Source: Maylandia zebra (taxonomy: Eukaryota > Chordata > Actinopteri > Cichliformes > Cichlidae). From it: a stretch of 64,000 bases of DNA. Both the position numbers and the translations under genes were made by a program. Positions 23,170 to 34,279 of the stretch are shown piece by piece. The notes under the pieces are model-generated. The model saw only the letters and a list, made by a program, of their open reading frames with translations. It did not search any database and was not told the DNA's origin. The DNA is taken from NCBI RefSeq assembly GCF_041146795.1, contig NC_135176.1, positions 13,016,286-13,080,285 on the forward strand, in the 5' to 3' direction. Within the stretch, counting starts at the first letter, position 1. Each line of letters opens with the position of its first letter.

Positions 23170-23442
23170 GTCAAACCTGTTTTTCTCCATCAGCCTCTGG
23201 GCGGCACCTGACAGGATCTTATTACCGGAAGTTAGGTGTTTGTAGTCACCTGCGCTGATTCTTTAGGTAACAAGAGGTGTTTACTCGAGCTGGAAACGTC
23301 GAAATAAGTGAAATAGGAGTCGGTGAAACGGAGACCATTCGTTCTTTATTCGACACAAAGAAGATTTTTGCGTACTTTCGGCTTGTTTTACTCGAGAATT
23401 TTTAAAGGAGAACGCCGTCGAATAATAAACAAGAAACCCGAC
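23170..23442 (+). promoter_or_regulatory. f11r: Promoter-proximal region and 5' UTR of the JAM gene
   Basis: GC content rises ahead of the start codon. ACCGGAAGT at 23224-23232 is a consensus ETS-factor site, common in housekeeping and epithelial promoters. No TATA box is evident. The frame is open upstream of the ATG for about 120 bases but contains no earlier ATG in it, so 23443 is the start. Confidence 0.5.
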
Positions 23443-24349
23443 ATGACTGTGAGAGGAGTCCTTTGGCTGCTTTTGTTCTCTGGCGCAGCAATAGGTGAGA
23501 AAACTTGGGATTTCTTTTTAGTTATCTATTAATTTTTTAAAAATGTTTATTTATGTGCTGTTCTTTTAGTCTTTGTAGGCATTCAACAGTTGAAGCTCCG
23601 TGTTTTTTTTTTTTGTTTTTTTTTGTTTTTTCACTTTTAAAGAAGATAGTAATCTTGTTTTGCAGTAGTTTTTGCCAAACCGTAATTATAAGCTTAACGG
23701 TGCTTTAAAAATATGGGCAGGTTCAGTTACAACGCCCTAGTCTTGAGCAGAACCATGAAAGGCCATTTTGAATTATTACATGACTGGAATTGTCCTACTC
23801 TTAAAACATCTTAACCTTCCGTTTCCACACCACCATTACTTTTACACAAATGTAAAGATGTTTAGCGAGGCCATATTCAATCAAATGTAATTCATCAAAA
23901 GAGCTGCTATTTACTTTGGTAAGTTCTTAAGTTTCCTGTCACATGCCCACTTTAAAGGGGTCAGTAGGTATCGGTCAGTATCGTTTGTCCTGTTGTAATT
24001 CTCTGTGAGGTGCAGTGTGTTTTATATACAGCTCGGCTTTTTGATAATCATCTCTGCAGAAAAACAAACAAACAAAAAAGGTGAATCTTCATGAAAAAAA
24101 AGCTCTTTATGGAAAAGATAGGTTAATCGTAAAAATAAGAAAACTGTGATCAGGGACAAAAATCAGTTTAGTTTAGCGATTCATCCAGATACACCCCCAG
24201 ACCTGAACAATATCTGTAATATTATTCGTACTTCCGCCTTAATTTAAATGTCATCTCCTCGTTATTCTGTATTTTCCTTCCAAGTTTCCTTGTGCTGCTT
24301 GATGGTCATTTGTGTAATAGTGTAGTTATCAGTTTTAAGTTTGTGTTGT

Positions 24350-24380
<31 letters not shown>

Positions 24381-27300
24381 TTAATATGGAGCTGCTGCTG
24401 CTTTTGTTGTTGTGATTGTCTTGCATACAGTTTCACATTTGTCATTATACACATGTTGAGTGGCTTTTTATCCTTTATACTGTCTCAGATTTTCTGAATT
24501 GCTTGCAAGATGTCAAGTATTTTCACATTAATTTTTCTGGATTGGTATTAACAGTTAGTAAACTCAAAGTCTGTTCAGGTTATCACGTGTGTATGTTACG
24601 TACAAAAATAAAACAACTCTCCCACAAACTTGTAACGAAGTGAGGATTTTCATCCCCTACCATTCCTCTGCAATACAATAAGCACACTCTGCTGTATGAA
24701 TCAAACTCTGGCTTGTCAGACGAGTTCCTTTAAAACTTGTTCCACTTCTCAGGTACATTTGCTGTCAGGACTTCTCAGTATGTATGTACACCGAAACTCT
24801 AAAAGTATGCAAACAAGGAAGTCATGGTGTGTTCTTTCAGTTTGCACTCCTACCTTATTTTTCCATCAAACTTATCTCGGTTGAGATTGCCTATAAGAAA
24901 TGCCCACAGGCTTTAGGTTGGTCTGCCATGAAAACACATGCCAGCAGTGTATTTGTATCAATGTTAATCTGAAGTTTAGCTTTATTTTTATCAGCACCTT
25001 GTAAAAAAACGTGATGAATGCTCACAGAATGAATTTGCACTGAGTTAATGATTATCTGCCTTCTGCTGTAGTTGAAGCTTCTCTGTGCTACCTAAGCTTA
25101 GCAGACAGGGCAGTGGTTAATCATGTAACTCTAAAGTAATGGCAGCTGTGCAGTGTAATGTGGAGTGGGGCAACAGATGGACATGTGGTGTGACAGAGAA
25201 GCTTTTTACTGGCTGCATTAATGATTTAGTGTCCCCGAAGCTCCGCTGACGTGCCTGAAAAGACCCAGTTTCACCCAGAGAGCCGATAGTTTCACCGGAA
25301 GCTTCCTGGTTCAGCAGACAGGAATGAGCCACTTTTGTTTTGATGTTTTGCTTGACCACTCCCTGAAAGCTTCTGAGCATGCTCCAAGTGTTTAGGCAAA
25401 GGGTGTGTTTTTCAATCCTCAGTGCTGTATGCCTGATTATTTACATAATGGAAGATTGTGGTCTACTGGGAATACCTTATAATTTTCCTGGTAATACAGA
25501 GGGAGGACTTGGGTTTTCTGATCGTGGCCGTCAGCCTAGAATGATTATTTTAGTTTATTTAAATGAATGAAAACCTTCGATTGATTTTTAGACACCATTA
25601 GGTCTCTTTTGTTAAACAAAGTACAAAAAAAAATTAACTTTGAAATGATGTTACCTTTTGAAGCCTGAGTAATAAAATCTCCTCCTGGCGTCTCTTCACC
25701 TATTCCTGCATGCCATGTTTGTGGAGTGTTAAAACTGGGTTTATTAAAACCCAATTTTCAAAGCAGCTTAAGCAGAGCACTATCTGTGCATGTGTGTAGG
25801 GGTTTTTTTCTTTTCTTTTTTTAATCTGCTTTTTGTGTTCAGCAAATGGTTGGCACAAACTTCCTACTCACGCCATGCTTCACTTTTCAGACAGGTTAGA
25901 CCAGCGGTCCCCAACCCCCAGGCCTCGGACCGGTATCGGTCCATGAGTCATTTGGTACCGGGCCGAGAGTTGACGATCAGGTGTGAAATATATGGTTTTC
26001 AGGGTTTTTATCGGTTTTCAGCGTTATTTTGTTATCATTTTTATTGTTTACTCGGTTTTCCTGGGTCTTTTCACGTGTGTTATAAATAAATCTTCTTTTT
26101 TTCGGTACCAGTACTAGTTTTATTGTGTTGTGTTTATCCGCAACACCTTAAAGGCCGGTCCGTGAAAATATTGTTGGGCATAAACCGGTCCGTGGTGCAA
26201 AAAAGGTTGGGGACCGCTGGGTTAGATTACACAGAGTACATTGAGTACACAATGAGTATTTTTAAACCCAAAAGGTTCCTATCCTGCAGGGCCTATTGTT
26301 AGTGTGTGTTATCAATAAGCTTTTTTTAATTTTTCTTTTATAAACCATTATGGGGTCTGTGTGTGTCCAAGTAAATGGTAAGGATATTGCTTATAGGTTT
26401 ATTCAGTAAGCTTATTGTATTTTATACACTGGCTTATTTTAATATTATGTTGTTGTCTCTTTTGGTCATGTATATATGTATTTTTTTTATTTACACTGAC
26501 AGTGCACATGTAATGAAACGTGTATAAATTACATTTGCGTTTCAAGAGTGCTTGGCCCGTATGCAGCCATACACACAAGCAGCATATAGACAAAAGTATA
26601 GAGCCACCTGTATATTACGCATACAAGAGCTGCTTAGTTGTGGAAACCTATGCTGTAAAGCTCCTGGTGCACATTTTTTTTGTGTGTGTGCTGATATTAA
26701 TGCTAGAGGTGGTTTGGATCGCTGGTGACTCAGTAACTGCTTCCACACAGTAATAATAGCACTTACAGCTGATCATGGAACCAGGGGCACCTCCAGAATG
26801 TTTTCATAGGCGTGGCCATATGGGGGCCACTAAAAATATTCGGGTGACACAACAAAAAACAGAATTTCTGGTTTTATTATGCTTTGGTCAAATATAGGTT
26901 ACCTGAAAAATATAGCAAAAAAAAGAAAGAAAATAAGTTGATATCACTAAAAATATGAAAACCAAACAAGATTTGATGACTATCATCCTTAGGCCCCCAA
27001 GTTATTGTTTCTGTTACGAGTTAGTAACATTAGTTTATGTTAGTTAACTATTGGCTGCGACCGACCAACCAACCTGATGATGAAATGTTCCGTGCTGACA
27101 GAAGATGACGCTAAACATGTTTTTAAAAATTTTACTTTAACCACTTCTTTCTTAAATAAGCTTCACAGACAGAGTTGCATCCATGTCAGCTTTTATGAAC
27201 AGGGCTCCATGAAGTAAATTAGTCATGTATCGCTACATGTCCACTTCAACACTTGTACCGATCACTCATATCAAACCTTCCATTACACAAGTTATGCTTT

Positions 27301-30198
27301 CCCTGTTTTGTAGTTTATTTCAGAGACAAAGAATGGTAGCTCTATCATGACCGTGCATTCACTTGCATTATATTCCTTTAGGCTACAAGCCGGTTCGCTT
27401 AAAGGAAGTGAGTATTTTGGACTTGACACTTGATGCTGAGTGTTCTATTTATTTACTTGTTTTATTTTAATCTGTGTGTCTAGGTGTAAGTGGATATTCG
27501 GTCACTACTTCAAAGGCAAATGTACGAGCGGAAGAGAACACAGGTGAGTTTTAAAACAAAATTCTGAATACCATACCACCTTTATTTATAAAGCACTTTA
27601 AAATAAACCAGGGTTCACAAAGTGCTGTTCATGTAAAAAATAGCATAAACAGAAAATGAAATCAAACATGTTAAAAATAGAGAATTTAAAAAAACAAAAC
27701 AAAAAATGGGATTGTGAATGATTACCCAGGAAAATTGCAAACTGTCTATGATGTGTCTGCTAAAATCACAGATTCAGAGGTTTTCAAGATGAAGTCATAT
27801 AATAAGACAAAACTGCATTTAAATAATAGACTGCAGAATTATGCAGGTTAATGGTGTCACCACACAAATTTCCCTCTCTCTTTCCAGATGTGGATTTGAC
27901 ATGCTCATTTTCAGGAGACTTTGGTTCAAACATTTTACTTAGATGGAAGTTTAAGGACCGAAAAGGCTCTCAGGTGTTTGTGGTTCACGATGGGAAACCA
28001 ACAGGTAAGTTTGACGTTTCTTTCTTTTAACTGACACTTTAATTAGTTTAACTAAAAAACAAAAACACATGATGCATGTGAAATAAAACCACAATTTTCC
28101 AAAAATTCTATTTTGATGTCACTGTTGACAAAATTCGGTGAATGTAATATCATCAATATCAGTCACGGTGATCACATTGGTGCCTGCCATGGTCCGTTTT
28201 ATTTGACAGATCCAGATTTAGATTAAAAGAAAAAACTAGTTCTGTCAGCATTAATCTCGTTAAAATGACGTTAACGCCAAAACTGCATTAACGCGGAAAA
28301 TCTCTGTTAGCGAGTTACCGCGGATCGCCCCATGCGTGGGGCTGCACGGCGTTAACGAGCTAACTGCACTAACACGTTGATGAGCTAACGGCGCTCGCCG
28401 AGTTAATGCAGTTATGGCGTTAACGTCATTTTAATTAGATTAACACTGACAACACTAGAAAAAACCTTTTTCTGCGACCAACCAAATAACCTGTCCTGAA
28501 ACCCATCTGCTGAATGTGGTGTCTGAATACTTCCATGCTGGTTACGTAATGCTGCGTTTCTTCCACAGCGCCGTATGCTGACCGTTTGAATGTGTATGGT
28601 GGTAGCAATCTGAGATTCTCCAAAGTCACTCGTAAAGATACTGGAGTGTACACCTGTGAGATAACCAGCGCTGACAAAACCCAAGTTGGGGAAACAGAAG
28701 TGACTCTGACTGTTCTGGGTAAGACTATGTATCACATTTACTTGCTGTAATGAAGACCGTATGTTGCCATTTATAAGTGGTCCAGATAAAAACTAAACAT
28801 TTTGTCCTACAGTGCCTCCATCTGTGCCATTTTGTAAAGTCCCCTCATCGGTAACAACGGGCAGCACAGCCATCCTGTATTGCATTGATGAAAGCGCTTC
28901 ACCGCGCCCCACATACAAGTGGTACAAAAACAACGTTCTTCTGCCTGATAACCCTAGTAACGTTGCTGGCTTCAAAAACGCCACCTACAAGTTGAATTCA
29001 ACCAGTGGCGAACTGGTAAGCTTTAGCTAGTTACATGTGTAACCTTTACTATGACTGATATGGTGTGTTGGCCTTTAAGTTTAAAATATACCTGTGTGGC
29101 CACAGAAATTTCCTGCTGCAGCCAAGACGGATACAGCTGACTACTACTGTGAGTCTGTCAATGATGCTGGCCCTGCTCAGAAATGTAGAGCTATGAAGAT
29201 GGAAGTTCGTAAGTTCCTTTCACACTTTAAACTCCACAAAATGCTTTTGCCTGAGCCATTTCTTCCTTACCTCACAAAGAAAGTGTGCTGGTTCACCTTT
29301 TTATGTTTCCCTGTGTTTTCTTCAAGGCGACCTAAACACCGGAGGAATTGTTGCTGGTGTAATGGTGGCTCTGCTGCTTGTGGCCCTACTGATATTTGCC
29401 GTTTGGTTTGCCAAAAAGAAAGGATATCTGCCTGGTTAGTTTTCCACATTATATTCAAATCAGACTTTTACCGTCCTCGTTGTTCTGACGATGATCAGCG
29501 AAAAGTTAGTTTGTTGATTCAGGCAGGCAGAGGTCTAAAAAGTGTATCTGAAAGAAGTACTCTGTGCTGATGTTGTTTCCTTTCTTCCTATTACAGCAAA
29601 GAAAGAAAGGTAAGTGCATATTTCTATGCATTTAAATGTTACTTAACATTAGTGCCTTTGGTTTAATAATGTAAAAATGATAGCGATCTATATTTGGTGA
29701 TGTCAATACTGGGTTTTTCCCCCCCTCATTTTTCTTGCAGCAGTTCAAAGATGAACCAGTCTTACCAAGCAGCACCTAGTGGTGGTGGTGGTGATGATGT
29801 AAGTACAACGTTGCCTTTTATTCCACTAGCGGATTCATTGTTATAATAAGTACTTCTAGCTCTCGTTATAATGAAGTGTGCTTGGTATATTTGAACTTTG
29901 AAATTGCCAGAAAATTGAATTTTTTTAAAAATTGGAGTGTTACTTGAACCTTCTAAGCTAAACTAAATATCAGTTTGCTTTATCGAAGGTTAAATTTTAC
30001 ATCTGGTATTTTTTTTTTTTTTTGTGCAACTAGTCGGCATAAACTAACTCATGTGTCACATGTGATACACTTTGCATACAGGGCTAAAACATGGTATCTG
30101 TGCAAAAATGGATGAAGCAGAGCTTTATTTTGATTGTGTTGTTTGATATGCTTGTTTCTCAGGCGGATTTCACACAGAAGTCATCATTTGTGGTATAG
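23443..30198 (+). CDS. f11r: Junctional adhesion molecule A-like (F11R/JAM1)
   Basis: Ten coding exons: 23443-23494, 27484-27543, 27888-28004, 28569-28718, 28813-29015, 29106-29208, 29327-29434, 29597-29609, 29741-29798 and 30163-30198; total 900 nt, 299 residues, the length of human F11R. There is a signal peptide (residues 1-about 21), a first Ig domain (Cys43-Cys106, WKF and VTRKDTGVYTC motifs), a second Ig domain (Cys150-Cys209), sequons at Asn182 and Asn188, one membrane span (about 236-257) and a cytoplasmic tail of about 42 residues ending SSFVV, a class II PDZ ligand. JAM proteins sit at tight junctions and on blood and endothelial cells, bind in cis and trans through the first Ig domain and recruit PAR3, ZO-1 and afadin through the tail. 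The extra pair Cys134/Cys221 is shared with JAM2/JAM3 rather than human F11R. The TVLVPPS linker and VTRKDTG favour F11R; JAM3, which maps to human 11q with THY1, is the main alternative. Confidence 0.85.
23495..27483 (+). other. f11r: Intron 1 of the JAM gene
   Basis: A 4-kb intron between the signal-peptide exon and the exon encoding the start of the mature protein. It contains poly-T runs (near 23608-23630 and 24353-24376), a hAT-type MITE at 25902-26219 and, at about 26780-26900, a possible start of another transposon. No embedded gene was seen. Confidence 0.8.
25902..26219. mobile_element. hAT-type MITE with 8-bp target duplication
   Basis: Perfectly matched termini CAGCGGTCCCCAACC at 25902-25916 and GGTTGGGGACCGCTG at 26205-26219 enclose 318 bp. 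Direct repeats GGTTAGAC (25894-25901) and GGTTAGAT (26220-26227) flank it, an 8-bp duplication with one mismatch. CAG-type termini plus an 8-bp duplication are hallmarks of hAT transposons. The interior holds further CCGGTCCGTG-like words and no transposase, so it is non-autonomous. Confidence 0.9.
28236..28458. mobile_element. Palindromic MITE in JAM intron 3
   Basis: The two halves are imperfect reverse complements: the left arm has GTCAGCATTAATCTCGTTAA then AATGACGTTAACGCCA, and the right arm carries their complements near 28405-28455. CTAG occurs at both edges. The whole 223-bp unit could fold into one long hairpin. The AACGTTAA-rich type is familiar in fish genomes. It ends 110 bases before exon 4 and has not disturbed the exon. 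Confidence 0.8.
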
Positions 30199-30928
30199 TG
30201 TACGAGCAGCAGTGGCGACAGCAAGCGCTCTGAGCGAGATGTCTCTTAAGTGTGTGGTTTTCCAGGAGTTTGAAAGTTTGTACAATGCAGTTTTTATAGA
30301 CCATTGCAATATATATATATATTTTTTTTTAACCTGAGCCAGCTACAGTAGTCTGTCAAATGCATCAACACGTGAGGTTCATGCAGCAACACCCTACAGG
30401 AAATAAGGAAATAGATAACTAATGAACCTTGTACTGTATCTATCTTTACTGAAATGAACTGTGGCCACTAGTGACCTATTTTCAGCAGAGACCAATTTTC
30501 TGCTCATCACCGATGTGTGCTTTTCTGTGTGCTTTTTATCTTCTGTCTTATGAAGAACAAGATTTTAAAGATATGCGCTTACTTGTGAAAACAAGGTTAA
30601 TTAGAGTACCCCTACACCACTACCAGCAGCAGTAAATGAATAAATATATTTATTTGTTATCTTTACATTGAGGACAGACGTATATTGCTGCATTTATTAT
30701 ATTTGCTGTCCCATCACATTCATTTCCGCTAGCACAACTCTCTTATCGGTCTTTGTGGGTTAGCTGAAATGTTAACAGAGCCTCAATATCACAGCCACGT
30801 TTTTAAAGGTGTTTCATTTTTTTGTTTTTCCTGCTTTTGTTTGTTTTGGTTTTTTTTTTTTAATTTCTTCTTTTTCCAACCACAGATCTGATGTAATGTA
30901 CATGATAATTTTTTTCTCTTTCTTTGTA

Positions 30929-30934
30929 AATAAA
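30929..30934 (+). terminator. f11r: Proximal polyadenylation signal, JAM gene
   Basis: AATAAA about 730 bases after the stop codon, preceded by T-rich sequence and followed by an AT-rich stretch. Confidence 0.55.
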
Positions 30935-31708
30935 ACTAATTTTAAAATTTGGATAGCTTCTTGGGATTAAATGGTCACTCTTATACCCCTTTCACTGCAG
31001 GAAAATGGTTCAATACTGTTTCCAAATTCACATAATGACTTCAGTTTATTTTAGAGGGTATGTGTCTGCGTCTGTGCACCTTTGGCAACTAAAGTCATGA
31101 ACTGCTACATTCCTTGTGATGTTTGTGTGTGTGTGTGTGTGTGTGCGTGTGAGTGTGAGTGTGAGAGAATATGCCTTTCCTGCTTAGTAAAAAGGCTTCC
31201 ACTTATTTGGCATAGAGCCTGTTTAGGAAGGGTGAGACTTAATGCTGAGAGTGCGCAACCCTAAAGCAGTATTAGCAGTAAGCTAGCACACCCACCGATT
31301 TCACCATGATTCACACTGGAAAAACTTAACATCCATTTTATTCCAACAAGGGACCGACTGTCAGGTCCCAACCAGTTTATTTTTGGCTAGAATGCTCTGA
31401 AGGCTTCAAGATTAGGTGTACAGCCAGTACTGAACCGGTTTCCTGTTAGTGGAAAAGGGGTAAAAGTTTACTTTGTGAATAGGATTCATGGAGAAGGTTG
31501 TATGAAGTCAATGCCTTGGATCTACTTGCTTCTTACACATTCAATTTTCACACAACATATCTTAATGAAATGCTGTATACCTCTGGACGCTAACATTTAG
31601 ATAGTGGTGTGATGAGATCCAAGTATATATTGATGGCATTCGATATTTAAGTGGATGTTGTTTTGTCCTTTTTGTATAAGTGTATAATTTTTCTGTGTGC
31701 TTATTTAT

Positions 31709-31714
31709 AATAAA
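31709..31714 (+). terminator. f11r: Distal polyadenylation signal, JAM gene
   Basis: AATAAA about 1.5 kb after the stop codon, following a T-rich tract. It may be used as an alternative 3' end. Confidence 0.45.
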
Positions 31715-32009
31715 CTCTTTTAAAATAGGTCTACATTTGTCTCGGAAGGGTAATATTTAGCTTTTGTGTCATCTACAGACTGACTGTTTGACTAGCCAAC
31801 CCTCACTGACCCTATAAATACTGCTCTTTTTATAAAAATTAGTTGTACTTGCAAATACATGCTGATCCAATAAAGTTAAAGCACATGTACATCAATTCCT
31901 TATAAGCCTATTGCCGCATGTTAGATTTTTTTTTTGTCTGCCATGTATAGACTAAAATGACAGTGGAACAGCACTTTTATTTTTGAAACTGGGGAAAGTT
32001 CATTATACC

Positions 32010-32863
32010 CTTCTCAAAAAAATAAATAAAGGAACACTTTATATCATATGTGTGGGGGAAAATCATGCTGGATTTCTATTTTAATATAGATTGGGTAATG
32101 TGTTAGGAACGAAAGGATCAACCTACAGAGGGCTGGATTCAAAGATACTCTTAAAATTAAAAGTACATTTTACTAAAATTTCACTGTAGCAACTTAGAAT
32201 TGTACTCAGGAGTTAGACTGGACAGTCTAAGGTGCAACCTGGTGGCATTAGATAGACAGAAACGTAATGTCCCAGAGGAGTTCAGCTGGATTTAGATCAG
32301 GTGAACATGGGACCTGTCAATGTATTAATTCTTTCATCCTCCAGCAACTGCCTGTATACTCTCACCACATAAGGCCCAGCATTGTTGTGGACTCAGGAGG
32401 AACCCAGGAACAACTGAACCAACGTAGGGTCTTACAGTGGGTCCACAGATTTCAACCCGATACTTACTGGTAATCAGGGTGCCGTTGCCTAATCTGTAGC
32501 GGCCTTTGCTTCCATCCATGGACATTCCTCTCAAGACCATCACTGACCTACCACAAAACCGGTCGTGCTGAGCGATGGTGCAGGCAGCATAGCATTTTCC
32601 ACAGCTTGTCCAGACCCTTTCATGTCTGTCACCTCTTCCCATGTGTGAAAAGCACAAGGCAAAAGTGTTGTACTTTCAATTTCTGGTATTCTATGGCAAA
32701 TGCCAATCAGGCTCCAAGGGGCTCAGCAGTGAGCACAGGGCCACCTAGAGGACATAGGACTAACTAAGAACCCTCTCTGTTATTTCCCTGACCACATACA
32801 GTATGTTTAACTAATTTAATCCAACACTTTGATTAAAAAGTGTTCCTTTTGGTTTTTGAGTAG
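32010..32863 (-). mobile_element. Tc1-like transposon, internally deleted (family B, copy 1)
   Basis: Imperfect inverted termini with a GGAACACTTT core (about 32010-32040) and AAAGTGTTCC (about 32837-32848), each next to a TCAAAAA/TTTTTGA end. The transposase sense lies on the minus strand. On the plus strand I recognise CCCAGCATTGTTGTGGACTC, AGGAGGAACCCAGGA, GGTCGTGCTGAGCGATG and AAAGCACAAGGC, all from the family's transposase region. Frames are broken. It lies between the JAM and UBASH3B genes. Confidence 0.75.
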
Positions 32864-33380
32864 CGTCCATCCACCAAGCAACAATCCAAAGCAAATGCTG
32901 CCCGTCAGCTTTGAGTATGGAGCGAGGAATCCAGGTCATCGTAAAACATTTTTGTTATAATTCTGAAGTTTTAACTGTTGTTTCAATTTATAACTATTGG
33001 GATGTATGGAAAAATATGCCTACTGCTAAGTATGTGTGATGGACACGATGGGCAGTGGACTGAATAAGAAGTAAACATTTTTGTCCATTGAGCTGTATGA
33101 GACATGTCGCCCTTCATTTTCAATACATGGCCACACGTGCACAAATATATAATCATAGTCATGCAGATGAGTTTAAAAATTAATGCTTCGTTTCAAACAC
33201 GATGGGGTGCTACTTATTATCATGATTATCTATTTTTATTGCAGTTCTTTGCTCTATTTTCTCCTTTAAAAGTGTATCTCACACACAAGCTGAAATGCTA
33301 CAGCTGTCAATATGAAAGAAAATAAAGCTACCATTAAAAAAAGTTGTGCTATTCTCTACACAGATACATTTTAAAATGAC
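32864..33380. other. Intergenic, no gene seen
   Basis: AT-rich spacer between the transposon remnant and the UBASH3B promoter region. No exon, RNA gene or repeat was recognised. Confidence 0.5.
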
Positions 33381-33399
33381 AAAAATCATTCACTTAACT

Positions 33400-34279
33400 G
33401 CAGGAGGAATTCACACATCACCGCGATCCGTAAGAGTTAGAAGTACCTATATTTCACGTAGTAATGTAGGGCAAATTGAGCGGGTTACTGTGGCAACTGA
33501 TGGTGCTCGGATCCCCTTTGGAGTGCACTGCGCATGCGGAGTAGTGTCGACACAGACTTTCGCAGACAGGAAGTGTGACCAACTTTTTCCACCATCCAGC
33601 CGTACCTCGGCTCTTTACATCACCCTTTCTCAAGTAATCTCATTACTTTCATCGCACACGTATATAAGCAGAGGAGTGGGCTTTACTTTTAGTTTCACCC
33701 TGGTTCCGTTTATAACAGCTTTCCTGTCCTCTCACAAACAAGCGTATGCCCCTTTAACTGAGAGAGAGGGGCCGCGCAGTCAGACCTGCGACCGTTTACA
33801 GGCTGAGCCTTCCCCTCGCTCCGGGATTCATTCATAAATAAGACATCGTTTCGGCGTGGAAAGGCTGACTTTCTCACTCGAGAGCACCGGATGCGAACAG
33901 CGAGCGGGAGTCAGACACTTTCGCCTCCGCGCTCGGCGAATGTGGATCGGGGGCACGGCTGACAGCGCAGAAGTGACTTTCCATGGCTGAGCCCCCTGCT
34001 GTTGAGTTCATGTGCGAGTCCGTCAGGAGGCAGCTTGACAAGCTAAGTGCGTTTAGACCAAGTCTCACCATGCTCGCTTCCCCGCACTGTTTCGTGATTT
34101 CTACGCGCTTCCTCTTCAGCCGGGGCAGCCTGCTTTAAATAGCTCGCCTCTTCCTTTCTTCTTCTGGTTTACTCTCTACACCCATCGGTCTATCTATATC
34201 TATACACATCTATTACTTCCAACAAATGACAGTACATCGGAGGAGGGGTGGACCTGACGTACCGATGGAGCAGTGAGTT
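33400..34279 (+). promoter_or_regulatory. ubash3b: UBASH3B promoter region and 5' UTR
   Basis: A GC- and CpG-rich block ahead of the start codon. TGCGCATGCGGA at 33529-33540 is a near-perfect NRF1 site. TATATAA at 33661-33667, followed by AGCAGAGGAGTGGGC, could be a TATA box with a start near 33690. The 5' UTR would then be about 590 bases and hold several upstream ATGs. The open frame at 33346-33837 has no family features and is probably non-coding. Confidence 0.5.
34226..34276 (+). other. Upstream ORF of UBASH3B (16 codons)
   Basis: ATG at 34226 opens a 16-codon frame ending TGA at 34274-34276, three bases before the main ATG at 34280. A second in-frame ATG at 34265 would give only Met-Glu-Gln before the same stop. 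Either would affect scanning ribosomes if the leader includes this region. Confidence 0.55.

Larger units (their letters stand above)
30199..31730 (+). other. f11r: 3' untranslated region of the JAM gene
   Basis: Downstream of the TAG at 30196-30198 there are two AATAAA signals, at 30929-30934 and 31709-31714, so 3' ends of about 0.75 and 1.5 kb are possible. A (TG)n tract lies at 31124-31165 between them. No open frame of note. Confidence 0.6.

Noticed and set aside
32334-32657. Minus-strand 107-codon frame as a host gene
   Set aside because: It is part of a decayed Tc1-like transposase region.
33346-33837. 163-codon open frame upstream of UBASH3B
   Set aside because: Overlaps the GC-rich promoter region with TATA and NRF1 motifs; no protein features.
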